A stretch of 64,000 nucleotides of DNA, from assembly GCA_964561025.1 (NCBI GenBank), contig CAZLNM010000008.1, positions 17,688 through 81,687 of the forward strand, read 5' to 3'. Below, piece after piece: positions 18,951 through 28,182 of the stretch. Under the pieces are notes generated by a model that ran no database searches, was not told where the DNA came from, and worked only from the letters and a program-made list of their open reading frames with translations. Numbering within the stretch: position 1 is the first letter of the stretch; every line of letters starts with the position of its first letter. A program made the position numbers and the translations under genes. Source of the stretch: JAAZNF01 sp964561025. Lineage in GTDB: Bacteria > Myxococcota > B64-G9.

Positions 18951-20791
18951 GGGCTCCCGACGGCAGGAAGTCCCCGGCGCACCCGGAAGAAATAGCTCGC
19001 CAGCGCCGCTGATGCGCGCGTCTCGAGGCGAGGGTGGCAACAGGCCGCCCAGCGCAGCGTCAGCGACGGCTCGGGGCCGGCCAGGGCCAGCCGTAGCGCT
19101 GCGAGTTGCTCTTCTTCTTGCCGCCGCTTCTGCTCGCGCGCCAGGGACGGCTCGGCTCCAGAGCGTACGTACCCGGGGTGACTCCGCTCCCATCTTTCTT
19201 CTTGCTCCGAAAGCCAAGCCTCCAGCGCAGCGAGATCGGCGCGCCCCTTCTCCAACCAGGGACCGAGATCCTCGCTGAAACTCGAGCCTCCCCGCTCGAA
19301 AGGCTCGAGGACTTCTCTCCATAGCACTCCCAGGCCAAAGAGCTGGCGCAGGCTCAACCAGGCCGCGCCGGAGCTTCCCAGACCGTCCTTCATGGACCAG
19401 TCGGCCGTGCGCTTTTCAAACCACGCTCGCGCCTGGGCGCAGAACGCGGCCGCCGCCACCGCCGCCTCCCGTCCGCGTCCCAGGGAGAGCTTGAGCAAAA
19501 CCGATTGATGGGCGACCAGAGGATCGGGATCCTCGCGCCCGTCGAACAAACGCTCCAGGCATTGCTCGGCCCGCACGGTATCACCGGCCAGCGTCTCGAT
19601 GGAATAGAGCCGGAAGAGGAGATCTCCCTGCCGTGCCGTATCGATGAGCTTCGCGCGTGACGAGGCAAGCCAGGCCATCTTGCGGATCGGGCCCATCTTC
19701 TCGATCACCGCCGCAAGCGAAAGGAACGCCCTGCGGCGGACCTCCAGGTACTGGTCCGAAAGCAACGCAAGCAACTCGTCCGCGGATTTTTCGTCCGGCA
19801 AGAGGGAGAGCAGTTCAGCGTATTCCCAGCGGTTTTTAGGATCGGCCTGGAGGTCGAGCCCTGAGAGGTCAACGGCCGGACTGCGCAGGACCTCGGCCGC
19901 TTCCCGTAGCGTCTTCACCGCGAGAGCGTTTTTCTCCAGCGCACCGACAAACCCCGCCACCAGCGCCTCGTCGATGCCGGATTCGTAAAGATACTTTTTG
20001 ATGAGACCCAGATCGAAGGATTCGAGGATCCACTGTAGCTTTTCTCTGCGAATGGATTCGACCAGCCTGTCCGCCTCAGTGTCTTTTGCGTGGGACAAGA
20101 CAAGCCCGATGGCGATGTCATATTTTGCATATAGAACAAGCTGTTCGACCTGTTTTTCGATAATTTGCTTTCTGGCTTCGGGTGCCGCGGGATGATCGGG
20201 ATAGCGCTCCAGAAGGTCGAGGATGGCTTTCGTATCCGACCGGGACATGGCCTGCTCGAACCTCTTGTCCCGGCTTTGCGCTTCGAGGACTGTTGCACAG
20301 GGAATGTTCGGGTGTTCCCGGAGGATCGCATCCAGTTCCTCGGGGGACGCCGTTTTCGCACTAGCGCAAAGGATACCGTAGAGGGATTTTGTGGCGGCTT
20401 CGGATCTTCCGGAGCGCGGATAGGCGCGCAGAAAGGCCTCCCATGCCTCCCGTGTGTTGGCCCGCTCCGCGTCTTCGAAGTCCAACCTCTCAAGGTTTTG
20501 CCTGGCCTCGACGGCGAACGTCGATTGAGGGTGGCGCTCCAGAAAAACACGATAGGCATACCGGGTGTTCAGTTTCTGCGCCTCTCGAAACTCGATGGAG
20601 GCGATGCGAGCGCGGGCCTCGGCCGCGCGAATGTCGTCCGGCGACTCCTGGATGAACCGCCACAAAAGATCGACGTCGTTCGATTTTTCTACGGCAGCCC
20701 AATCAACAGTCTTGCATGCCGAAAAAATAAAAGAGCTAAAAATACAGGTAGTTATTGCAAGAAAAAGCACTTTTTTTGACATGTAATACAT
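18947..20791 (-). CDS. large helical-repeat lipoprotein
   Basis: About 614 residues. ATG at 20791 or, nine bases later, at 20782. The signal peptide MSKKVLFLAITTC... ends in lipobox FIFSAC. The rest is alpha-helical with TPR-like units such as AYRVFLERHPQSTFAVEARQ and AWEAFLRAYPRSGRSEA in the first third, and HEAT-like helices (LLALLSDQYLEVRRRAFLSL) in the middle. No catalytic motif is visible. The first 100 codons are richer in A+T than the rest of the operon. It is coupled by ATGA to uvrD and is divergent from the NlpC/P60 gene by only 30 bases. Confidence 0.78.
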   Translation of the reverse strand: MYYMSKKVLFLAITTCIFSSFIFSACKTVDWAAVEKSNDVDLLWRFIQESPDDIRAAEARARIASIEFREAQKLNTRYAYRVFLERHPQSTFAVEARQNLERLDFEDAERANTREAWEAFLRAYPRSGRSEAATKSLYGILCASAKTASPEELDAILREHPNIPCATVLEAQSRDKRFEQAMSRSDTKAILDLLERYPDHPAAPEARKQIIEKQVEQLVLYAKYDIAIGLVLSHAKDTEADRLVESIRREKLQWILESFDLGLIKKYLYESGIDEALVAGFVGALEKNALAVKTLREAAEVLRSPAVDLSGLDLQADPKNRWEYAELLSLLPDEKSADELLALLSDQYLEVRRRAFLSLAAVIEKMGPIRKMAWLASSRAKLIDTARQGDLLFRLYSIETLAGDTVRAEQCLERLFDGREDPDPLVAHQSVLLKLSLGRGREAAVAAAAFCAQARAWFEKRTADWSMKDGLGSSGAAWLSLRQLFGLGVLWREVLEPFERGGSSFSEDLGPWLEKGRADLAALEAWLSEQEERWERSHPGYVRSGAEPSLAREQKRRQEEEQLAALRLALAGPEPSLTLRWAACCHPRLETRASAALASYFFRVRRGLPAVGSP

Positions 20792-20821
20792 TGTAGCCGA
20801 ATATAAGCCAGGAGGCTCCAA

Positions 20822-21679
20822 ATGAGAACTTCCCTTCTGGCTGTATTCTCCTTTGTTTTCCCGGCCGCGATCGGCGCCTGCGGAGGGAGAGTCGCCGTGA
20901 CACCGTTTGGCGAGTTCCGGCACACCCTGCTCGTTCCGAGCCGCATAGACAATTTGGGTTCTGGGGGAGGCAGATTGCGTCTCGAGCCTCCGTCGGAGGT
21001 GCCGGTGGTTCGCTGCCAGGAGGACTTCCGTCACCCCGTGCTCAACAGGTGCGAGACCTGGCCCGGGAGCGGCAAGACCCCTTCCGCCGAGGTCAAGAAG
21101 GTCGCCATCGTCGAGAAGAGGATGCCGGATCCGGAGCGCGGCCGGGCGCTCGTCGTCGAGCGGGCGCGTGCCATGCTCTCGGGCCGGGGCGAGCCATACC
21201 GGGTCGGTGACAAGGTCGTCAGGAAGGACTGCTCCGGGCTGGTCATGGCCGCCTATTCGGCCTCCGGCTTCCCGCTGGAGGCCTATCTTTCCGCCGACAC
21301 GCAGAAGGGAGAGAGCCTGGTCGCCCGGCTCTACCGGGGGCTCGCGGAACGTGGCAGGATTCATGAGCACAAGGTGCCCGAGGTCGGGGATCTCGTGTTC
21401 TTCGACAACACTTTCGATCGCAACCGCGACGGGCGCGCCAACGATCCCCTCACCCACGTCGGCATCGTGGAGTCCGTCAAGGCCGACGGCACGGTCATCG
21501 TCATCCACCACGCGCGCGGCGGGGCGCTGCGCACGCGGCTCAACCTGTTCCACCCAAAGATGCGAAGAGATCCCAAGACCGGGCAAGCCCTCAACCACTA
21601 CCTGCGCTTCGCGGACGGGTCGAAGAAAAAGCGCCTGGCCGGCGAGCTGTTTGCCGGATTTGCCACGGTGATTCACTGA
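20822..21679 (+). CDS. NlpC/P60-type peptidoglycan hydrolase lipoprotein
   Basis: 285 residues; AGGAGG lies six bases before the ATG. The signal peptide ends in lipobox AIGAC. The catalytic module has the NlpC/P60 Cys motif KDCSGLVMAAY (Cys about 137), a GDLVFFDN strand and the His motif THVGIVESV, followed by HHARGG. Family members cleave D-gamma-glutamyl-diaminopimelate or related bonds in peptidoglycan. Loop DRNRDGRANDPL is an acidic insertion that could bind calcium (inference). It is a single gene, ending before a convergent phosphoesterase gene. Confidence 0.85.
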   Translation: MRTSLLAVFSFVFPAAIGACGGRVAVTPFGEFRHTLLVPSRIDNLGSGGGRLRLEPPSEVPVVRCQEDFRHPVLNRCETWPGSGKTPSAEVKKVAIVEKRMPDPERGRALVVERARAMLSGRGEPYRVGDKVVRKDCSGLVMAAYSASGFPLEAYLSADTQKGESLVARLYRGLAERGRIHEHKVPEVGDLVFFDNTFDRNRDGRANDPLTHVGIVESVKADGTVIVIHHARGGALRTRLNLFHPKMRRDPKTGQALNHYLRFADGSKKKRLAGELFAGFATVIH

Positions 21680-21722
21680 AGCGACCTTGGTCGAACGCCC
21701 GTCGAGAAAAAACGCTGCTACA

Positions 21723-22214
21723 TCAAGGAAGTGCGAGATCTTCGATGGTGGCCTTCAGGCCCTCGGTGTCGATGAACGCCACGGTGCGCCTTTTGTACAA
21801 CCATCCGCCGAGCTCGCCCGGGTTCACGTATAGCACCTTGCCAACGGTCTCGACCGACGGCTGATGGGTGTGGGCGTGAATGGCGATCTGCGTCCCCTCC
21901 CCCTCCATGCGCCGGCGGTCCTCATCGGTCAGCTCGTGGACGACGGTGACCTTCTTGCCGTCGAGGTTGAGATCGAACGGCGGCGGCTGGATGCAGCCCT
22001 TCGAGCGCCGGATCAGCCCCTTGTGCTCGCCGTCGTTGTTGCCGAAGACCCCGATCCACGGGCACTTGAGGGCTTCCAGGGGCGAGAGCGAGAACGGGGC
22101 CACGAAGTCGCCGGCGTGGATCACGAATCCCACCCCGCGTTGCGAAAAGAGCTTGACCGCCGCCTCCAGTGCGGTGAGGTGGTCGTGGGAGTCCGCCATC
22201 ACACCGATCAGCAT
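21723..22214 (-). CDS. YfcE/MJ0936-type metallophosphoesterase
   Basis: 163 residues with the full motif set of small calcineurin-like phosphodiesterases: ADSHDH (7-12), HAGDFV, FGNNDGE, VVHELTDE in the place of the usual GHxH strand, and HAHTHQP followed by VNPGE. It likely hydrolyses phosphodiesters with two bound metals in the cytoplasm. GGAGGAG precedes the ATG. It is the distal gene of the minus-strand export operon, about 100 bases after the DUF6485 gene, and could have its own promoter. Confidence 0.88.
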   Translation of the reverse strand: MLIGVMADSHDHLTALEAAVKLFSQRGVGFVIHAGDFVAPFSLSPLEALKCPWIGVFGNNDGEHKGLIRRSKGCIQPPPFDLNLDGKKVTVVHELTDEDRRRMEGEGTQIAIHAHTHQPSVETVGKVLYVNPGELGGWLYKRRTVAFIDTEGLKATIEDLALP

Positions 22215-22312
22215 TCGCTCTCTCCTCCCGTGTCACGGCTCGCGAGCCGACCGGCCCGTTTTCTACCATCGGGAACACCGACTGTCAATCGAGGCGGCTT
22301 GCGTTTCCGGAT

Positions 22313-22522
22313 TCAAGATCGCTTGCTACCGTGCAGCCTCACGAAACAAGAGATGGAGCGGTCATAGCTGCGCTCGACTTCCGGCGGGAAGAAACAGGCC
22401 GGGAGCTCCCCGGCCCGCCGGTGGTAGGCGATGCACTCGCAACAGACGCCCTTGCGAGAGCAGGGCTCATAGGTGCAGTTGCAGTCTTTCCGGTTCTTTT
22501 CCTTGTCGCAGCTCTTCGCCAT
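22313..22522 (-). CDS. small Cys-rich DUF6485 protein
   Basis: 69 residues starting MAKSCDKEKN with GGAGG seven bases before the ATG. Cysteines fall in the pattern CNCTYEPC, then KGVCCECIAYHRRAGELPAC and SISCF, which matches the DUF6485 family of small proteins as I remember it. Eight or more Cys suggest zinc or iron-sulfur binding; the function is unknown. The ATG is one base after the stop of the RND gene, so it is co-translated with the transporter. Confidence 0.8.
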   Translation of the reverse strand: MAKSCDKEKNRKDCNCTYEPCSRKGVCCECIAYHRRAGELPACFFPPEVERSYDRSISCFVRLHGSKRS

Positions 22523-22523
22523 G

Positions 22524-25454
22524 TCACCCTCCAGCCGCGGCGCCCGGATCCTGTGCCGGGGCGGCGCCGGAACACATCTTGGCCACAAAGGCCGGCCGCG
22601 CCACCGCCACCACCGCGGGGAGTACGATGATGGCCGAGAGCGAGCTGGTGGCCATGGCCAGGGCCATCAGCGAGCCGAAGTAGTGCAGCGGGATGAGCTG
22701 GGCGAACAGGAACACCAGCATGCCGAGCAGCACCGCCAGCGCGTTGATCAGGATGGCGCGGCCGACGGAGTGCACGCTCTGGAGAATGGCCGCCTGGGCG
22801 CCGATGCCGGGCCGCGCGGCCAGCAGCCTGAGCCGCGAGAGCAGGTGGATGGGATAGTCGATGCCTACCCCGACCACCACCGAGGCGATGAGCACAGTGG
22901 CGGGCTCCAGCTTGATGTCGAGCGCCCCCATCACGGCGAAAATAACCGCCAGGGTGAAGCCGACCGGGATGAGCCCGACCAGCGCTGCGACCAGCGAGCG
23001 GAACTGCAGCGCGATGAACACGAAGGCCACCAGGATGGCCAGGCCCAGGCTGGAGAGTTGGCTGCGCACGATGCCGTCGTCCACCTCCACCGTCACCTCG
23101 TGGAACCCGGTCTGGGCGAGCTTCGCCTCCACCGGCGCTAAAGCTCCAGCGCGGCGGGCGGGCGCCTCGTCTTCCGGGAGCCAGGCCGTCTCGCTCTCGA
23201 GCTCCCACAGGTCCCCCTCGATGTCGGTGCGCAGCAAGGAGTTTTCGGACGCCGGCGGCGTGAGCCGATCCATGACGGCGCCGCGGAGCGCCGCCACCCG
23301 TCGCGCGCCCCGTTCCTCGCGGGCAAGAACCAGCAGAGAGCGCGCGAGCGCCCGCAGGTCCCGCATCGCCTCCTCCGCTTCCGCTTGCGAATCGAAGATG
23401 CGCGCTCCCAGCACCGCGGCCAGCGTCTCCTCGTTCGCAGCGCCCTGAAGAGCCCGCGCCGCCTCGCTCGCGGCGGCGGCCTGACGCTCGGGAGCGATCT
23501 CCAGCTCCGCCTCCGGCGAGGCCAGGTACTCGCTCACGCGCTTTCGCAGAGCCTCGGGGTCGAGCCGGACACCGCGGTCGGCCGCATCCAGCCAGCGCAG
23601 CACCTCTTCCGGGTCCAACTCCCGGGCGGTTCGCGCCTTGACGTCGAGGGCGATGGCCCAGGCCACCCAGCGGCGGGTAGTGTCACCGGCCTTCGCGGCC
23701 GTCTCGGCGTCGGTTTCGGAAAGGCGCACGGGAACGAAGCGCCTTGGGAAACCGCCCAGGAAGCGGTCGAGCTCGGCCACCAGCCGGCGCAACCGCCCGG
23801 TATCGCCGGTGCGGCACCGCCCCTGGACCAGAAGCTCGCGCCGCTCGCCGTCCACGAGCTGATCCAGGATGTCCTTGCCCTCGAGGTTGAGCCACAGGTT
23901 GGCGATGCCCTCGCGCGAGTCCGGCAAGGAGCGCCGGCCGGAGAGAACCTGGTTCATCTCGGCCAGCAGGTCGGCGATGGAGCGCACGTCCTGGATGTCC
24001 CCCTGGGCGCGCAGGAACTTCCCGGCCAGCAAGGCGTGGCGCAGCACCAGCGGATCCTTGGCGTCCCCGGCGATGGTGACCCACACCGGGGTGTTGCCGC
24101 CCAGTTTCTCGCGCATGAGCCGGTCGGCGGTGCGCACGTCGCTGTCGTGCGGGAAGTACTCGATCATGTCGAAGCGGCTCTCGAGCCGCAGGATGAAGGG
24201 CACGGTGGCGGCCGCGAGCAGCAAGGCCGCGATCACCGCCACCATGGGCCGGCGCAGCACCGCGGCCACGATGCGGTCGAAGGCGCGCGTGAGAAACAGT
24301 CCCGCGCGGCCGGCGCCTTCGCTCTCGGCGCGGCGCGGCCGGGGCGGCGCCAGGAACGACAGGATGGCCGGGAGCAGCGTGAGCGCGAGCGCCATGGCCG
24401 TAAAAATGCCGAAGGCCGCGATCCAACCCGTCTGGCGGATGAACGAGAGGTTGGTGGTGAGAAACGATAAAAAACCCGCCACCGTGGTCACCCCCGCGCC
24501 CAGGATCGGCACGAAGACCTCGGAGAGCGCCTTGGTGAGCCCCGCCCGGGTCGGGTCGGCGGCGGCGGACTCGTTCACCCGGTGCAGCAGGTGGATCGAG
24601 TAGGCCGTGCCGAGCGCCATCATCAGGACCGGGACCGCGTTCGAGAGCATGGTGATGGGCCAGTCGAGCGCGGCCATGAGCCCCATGGCCCAGGTGGAGC
24701 TGAGCATGACGTTGAGCAGCGGCAGGAGCACCCCGCGCAGGGAGCGGAAGCTCACAAACAGGACCAGGATGACCAGCAGCGCCACGATGGGCACCAGGCG
24801 GGCCATGTCGGACAAAATGATGTGCGACATGGTCTTGGTCCAGTTGGGAAAGCCCGAGAAATACAGCGTGCGGGACTGGATCTCGGCCCGCGCCACCCGC
24901 TCGATCTCGCTCGCCACCACCACCCGGTCGGCCTGCTCCAGGATGGTGCAGGCCACCGAGGCGTAGCGGCCGTCGGCGCTCACCACCGTCCCGGTCAAGG
25001 TCTCCTTGCCGAGGACGTAGCGGCGCAGGCGCGAAAGCTCCTCCGGATCGCTGGGGATCTTTCCGGGCGCGATGAGCTTTCCCACCAGCACGGCCTTCTC
25101 GCCGTCGACCTGGCTCTCCTGCACGTCGTCGACGTTGGCCAGCGAGATGACCCACTTCACCCCGGAGATCTTCTGTAAGGCCCGGGTGAGCCGGTCGAGG
25201 TCGGTCAGGGCCTCCTGGGTGAAGGCGTCGCCGAAGTCCACCACCACCAGCGCCACGGTCACGCCGCCGAACTTCTCCCCGGCGTGGGTGAAGCGCTGGA
25301 TCACCGGGTCGTCGGCCGGCAGGTACTTGCTGACGTCGCTCTCCACCCGCGCCTTGGTGACGAGCGCCAGGACGGCCAGCCCGGTGAGCACGATAGAGAG
25401 CGCGATGATGACGACGCGCACGCGCAGTACCCAGCGGGCAAAACGTTCGAGCAT
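22524..25454 (-). CDS. RND-superfamily exporter (MMPL-type)
   Basis: 976 residues from ATG 25454, chosen over an in-frame GTG because AGGAGA lies five bases upstream. An N-terminal helix (VVIIALSIVLTGLAVLALV) is followed by a first periplasmic region containing YLPADDP and FGGVTVALVV, six membrane helices, a second periplasmic region (about 430-760) and six more helices (LAILVAFVFIALQF...VGVGIDYPIHLLSRL). This is the two-repeat layout of RND/MMPL lipid or hydrophobic-compound exporters. With the LolA-like and DUF1302 genes upstream it forms a recurrent envelope trio, so lipid export to the outer membrane is inferred. Confidence 0.9.
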   Translation of the reverse strand: MLERFARWVLRVRVVIIALSIVLTGLAVLALVTKARVESDVSKYLPADDPVIQRFTHAGEKFGGVTVALVVVDFGDAFTQEALTDLDRLTRALQKISGVKWVISLANVDDVQESQVDGEKAVLVGKLIAPGKIPSDPEELSRLRRYVLGKETLTGTVVSADGRYASVACTILEQADRVVVASEIERVARAEIQSRTLYFSGFPNWTKTMSHIILSDMARLVPIVALLVILVLFVSFRSLRGVLLPLLNVMLSSTWAMGLMAALDWPITMLSNAVPVLMMALGTAYSIHLLHRVNESAAADPTRAGLTKALSEVFVPILGAGVTTVAGFLSFLTTNLSFIRQTGWIAAFGIFTAMALALTLLPAILSFLAPPRPRRAESEGAGRAGLFLTRAFDRIVAAVLRRPMVAVIAALLLAAATVPFILRLESRFDMIEYFPHDSDVRTADRLMREKLGGNTPVWVTIAGDAKDPLVLRHALLAGKFLRAQGDIQDVRSIADLLAEMNQVLSGRRSLPDSREGIANLWLNLEGKDILDQLVDGERRELLVQGRCRTGDTGRLRRLVAELDRFLGGFPRRFVPVRLSETDAETAAKAGDTTRRWVAWAIALDVKARTARELDPEEVLRWLDAADRGVRLDPEALRKRVSEYLASPEAELEIAPERQAAAASEAARALQGAANEETLAAVLGARIFDSQAEAEEAMRDLRALARSLLVLAREERGARRVAALRGAVMDRLTPPASENSLLRTDIEGDLWELESETAWLPEDEAPARRAGALAPVEAKLAQTGFHEVTVEVDDGIVRSQLSSLGLAILVAFVFIALQFRSLVAALVGLIPVGFTLAVIFAVMGALDIKLEPATVLIASVVVGVGIDYPIHLLSRLRLLAARPGIGAQAAILQSVHSVGRAILINALAVLLGMLVFLFAQLIPLHYFGSLMALAMATSSLSAIIVLPAVVAVARPAFVAKMCSGAAPAQDPGAAAGG

Positions 25455-25486
25455 GCTGTCTCCTAGCACGGCTCCGCCGCAACCCA

Positions 25487-25535
25487 GGCGCGCGCCCGCC
25501 CGCGCTGGCTTTGTGGGCCCCGCGGTCGGTCGCGC
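25487..25535 (-). repeat. dispersed intergenic repeat, copy 1
   Basis: The 27 bases at 25509-25535 are the exact reverse complement of 47441-47467, and similarity continues for about 20 further bases. It lies between the DUF1302 and RND genes. Neither copy is in a gene. Confidence 0.8.
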
Positions 25536-25580
25536 TCGAAAAAATGTGTGTCCATATTGTGCATCGTACGCACAGAGAAT

Positions 25581-27038
25581 TTAGAAGTCCGCCCGGATCT
25601 TGAGATAGACCTGCGAAAGGTCCTCGAAGAGGTCGAAGGTGGTGCGCTCCTCTCCGGCCGCCAGCGCGCACCCCAGCACCACCTCCGCCCCGTCGTAGGG
25701 CTTGTAGCCCGCCTCCAACCCCGCGAAGCCGCCCAGGGCCCGGCGGCCGTGGTTGGGATCGACCTCCCCGCCCAGCATGAGTTCGAGGCGCAGCCGCTCG
25801 GAGAGGAAGGTCTTCTTGACGTCCACGAACAGGTAGTCGTGCAAGGCGTGCCCGGTGCGCTCGGCGAAGAACCCGTGCACCCACTGGGCGTTGACGAAGA
25901 CCCCACCCGGGAAGGTGTACTCGGCGCCCAGCGTCCACTTGGCATACGGCGTATCATCGATGAAGGCCAGCCGGTAGGTGCCGAGCAGGCCCGCCTCGAC
26001 CACGGTGGCGAGCGCCTCGGGAAACACCACCCCCACCTCGCCCCACACGCCGACCTTGCCCAGGCTCCCGCGAAAGTCGAAGCCCACCACCTGGAGCCGC
26101 GGATAGGAGAGTTCGACGCCGTCGAAGACCAGGCAGCTCGTCCCGCCCTGGGGACACCCCTCGGCCACGCTGCCGGCGAGCCGCGTCTTGGCCAGCGTCG
26201 GCGCGGGCAAGAGATCGCGGCCGCGAAAGTAGGACACCGACATGTCGAAGCCGAAGAACGAGCCCTTGAGGCGCGCCCCGGCGGCGATGTTCTCGGCAGC
26301 GAACGCCGGCGCCGGCGCGGTCACCACGTCCATCCCGGGCGGCACGAGCAGGATCCCCAGCGTCTCGAGCTGGGCAAGCAGACGCGGATCGATCGCGGGC
26401 ATGAGGGGGCTTGCCAGCGGGTCGCCCCGGATGAGCAGGTCGATGGGCAGAAGCGACGGCAGGTGGCGCGGGACGATCACGCCCTCGAGGAGCAAGAAGT
26501 CGTCTCCGATGTTGAAGTCGAGCTTCAGCGAGACGTTGGCCAGGCGCTCCTTGAAGTTGAGCGGGTTTTCGAGGTCGTAGGGGTCGAAGTTGTTGGTCGG
26601 GTTGAAGCTGTCGGCCTCGCCCCAGGCGACGATCTGCTTTCCCGCGCGAAGATCCAACGAGAACTCGTCCCCGTCGAAGACGAAGCCGTTCACCTGGACG
26701 TAGGCCTCGCGCACCCGCAGCGACACCGGGTCGGCGCTGGCGCGGTCCCAGAGCTCGGTGACGAGGCGGATCTCGCTGAAGTTGGTGTTGCGCACCTCGA
26801 GGTTCGCCGAGGCGGTCACCTCGTCGGAGGGATGCGCCTTGAGCTTGAGGCCGATGGTGTTCGCGTTTCGAAAGTCGAACCAGCGGCCCGCATCGTCGCC
26901 GCTCACACCCAAGAAGTTCTCGGTGGCGACCGAGCCGTTCAGCTCCACCTCGCCCGCGTGGGCCGGGCGCGAGTTTCCGGCGGTAAAAAGCGCGGCGACA
27001 AACATCCAGGCCGCGGCGGCGATATCGTACGCTCTCAT
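25581..27038 (-). CDS. DUF1302-type outer-membrane beta-barrel protein
   Basis: 485 residues from ATG 27038 (AGGAT upstream). A signal peptide ends near SRPAHAGEVELNG. The rest alternates short amphipathic strands with turns, has LRAGKQIVAWGEADSFNPTN and NPLNFKERL, which are characteristic of DUF1302 proteins, and ends in an aromatic strand VYLKIRADF suitable for BAM recognition. It should be an outer-membrane barrel working with the RND pump. It lies 126 bases upstream of the RND gene with the dispersed repeat between them. Confidence 0.85.
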   Translation of the reverse strand: MRAYDIAAAAWMFVAALFTAGNSRPAHAGEVELNGSVATENFLGVSGDDAGRWFDFRNANTIGLKLKAHPSDEVTASANLEVRNTNFSEIRLVTELWDRASADPVSLRVREAYVQVNGFVFDGDEFSLDLRAGKQIVAWGEADSFNPTNNFDPYDLENPLNFKERLANVSLKLDFNIGDDFLLLEGVIVPRHLPSLLPIDLLIRGDPLASPLMPAIDPRLLAQLETLGILLVPPGMDVVTAPAPAFAAENIAAGARLKGSFFGFDMSVSYFRGRDLLPAPTLAKTRLAGSVAEGCPQGGTSCLVFDGVELSYPRLQVVGFDFRGSLGKVGVWGEVGVVFPEALATVVEAGLLGTYRLAFIDDTPYAKWTLGAEYTFPGGVFVNAQWVHGFFAERTGHALHDYLFVDVKKTFLSERLRLELMLGGEVDPNHGRRALGGFAGLEAGYKPYDGAEVVLGCALAAGEERTTFDLFEDLSQVYLKIRADF

Positions 27039-27078
27039 GCGATGCATCCTATCGCGGCCTCTCGCCACATGTGCCATG

Positions 27079-27120
27079 TTGCGCGAACGCGCTGGCTCTT
27101 GCGGCCTCGCGTTCGCGCGA
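27079..27120. repeat. inverted repeat / hairpin between LolA-like and DUF1302 genes
   Basis: GCGCGAACGCG (27081-27091) and its perfect complement CGCGTTCGCGC (27108-27118) flank a 16-base loop; one wobble and one further pair extend the stem. No T-run follows on either strand, so it is more likely an mRNA-processing or stabilising hairpin than a terminator. Confidence 0.6.
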
Positions 27121-27198
27121 CATTGAGCCCAGGCCGGGCAGATCGTCCCATGAAATGCCGTGTTCATGGTCCCGAAGCACGACAGTTTCGAAGCGCTC

Positions 27199-27942
27199 TC
27201 ACTTCTTGAGCTGGCGCTGGGAGAAGAACGAGTCCTTGAGGCCGGTGTCCACCTTGAGCTCGATCACCGTCATCTCGGTGGAGTGTTCGGACTTCTGGTC
27301 CTTCATCAGGATGCGGTAGCTCTGGGTGTACTTGCCGACCGCGCGAAAGTCGTCGCGGGTGAAGAGCTTCCACGGCGCCTGCGACTCGTCGAAGAACTCG
27401 ATCTTGTCGAACAGGAAGTCGGCCTTGCGGATGTGCAGGATGAGCTTTCCATACTTGGAGTCGGTGCCCGGGCGCGGCACAGCCTCGACGACGTAGTGGG
27501 TGTCGTCCTCCGTCATGGACTTGGCGCTCACGCGGGCGGAGAATTCCCCCGCCTGGAGGTCCTGGTAGGCGAAGTCGGTGCCGGCGAAGTTCTCGTTCTT
27601 CACGTGGCCGGCGATGCGGCGCACCTTGTGCAGCGCGGGCAGGTACAGGTACATCTTGTCGTCGCCCTCGTCGAGGAAGGCGATGCCCTTGACGTCGGCG
27701 GGCTCGAGGAAGCGCACCAGGCGCTGCTTCATGCCCTTCTGGAACATCTGCATCTTGCGCTCGGAGCGCGCGCCGCCCTTGTCGGTCATGATGAGTTTCA
27801 CCGTGGCCTCGGTGTCCTTGGCGCTGTACTCGGCGGCGTCCATCTTCTTGAGCACCTCGTCGCCGGTGAGGGCGCTCGCCAAAGACGCGTTAAGGAGAAT
27901 CACCGAAAAGAACAGGGTCGTTGTCATAAGTGCCTTGCTCAT
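27199..27942 (-). CDS. outer-membrane lipoprotein-sorting-like protein (LolA-like)
   Basis: 247 residues from ATG 27942, which has GGAGG six bases upstream. A cleavable signal peptide ends at ASLASA. The mature part has the LolA-like fold signature of the family found beside RND pumps: GDEVLKKMDAAEY, KMQMFQKGMKQRLVRFLEP, GIAFL, DDKMYLYLPALHKVRRI and the C-terminal IELKVDTGLKDSFFS. It is expected in the periplasm as a carrier of a lipid or hydrophobic molecule between the RND pump and the outer membrane. First gene of the export operon. Confidence 0.88.
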   Translation of the reverse strand: MSKALMTTTLFFSVILLNASLASALTGDEVLKKMDAAEYSAKDTEATVKLIMTDKGGARSERKMQMFQKGMKQRLVRFLEPADVKGIAFLDEGDDKMYLYLPALHKVRRIAGHVKNENFAGTDFAYQDLQAGEFSARVSAKSMTEDDTHYVVEAVPRPGTDSKYGKLILHIRKADFLFDKIEFFDESQAPWKLFTRDDFRAVGKYTQSYRILMKDQKSEHSTEMTVIELKVDTGLKDSFFSQRQLKK

Positions 27943-27979
27943 CGTGGACCTCCGAAAAAGACGTTGACGTCGCATGACT

Positions 27980-28006
27980 TTTCTATCCCTTCCGGCTCCG
28001 AGTCAA
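27980..28006 (-). promoter_or_regulatory. weak candidate promoter for the export operon
   Basis: On the minus strand TTGACT (28006-28001) precedes TAGAAA (27985-27980) with a short 15-base spacer, about 40 bases before the ATG at 27942. Confidence 0.3.
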
Positions 28007-28086
28007 GGATTATGACGCAGCGCTGCATGGGCTCATTCCCCTCCCGCCCTTCCAACCACGATATTATTGATTATCAAGAATATTTT

Positions 28087-28104
28087 TGGGGACAGGCTCC
28101 GGGG
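28087..28104 (+). repeat. TGGGGACAGGCYCCGRGG repeat, copy 1
   Basis: Matches 16 of 18 bases with 29014-29031. The GGGGACAGGC core resembles short dispersed intergenic repeats common in some proteobacterial genomes. It lies upstream of the orphan gene at 28183; its partner lies downstream of it. Confidence 0.6.
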
Positions 28105-28182
28105 TTGCCGGCTGTTTCAAAGATGTCCTCGGCTGGGTTATCATGACCTCCAGACTTTTTACGGAAAGGGAAAAGGAACGGC

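Noticed and set aside
20776..20804. TTGACA-17-GAATAT upstream of the NlpC/P60 gene
   Set aside because: Transcription would start inside the AGGAGG ribosome site, so it is unlikely to serve this gene.
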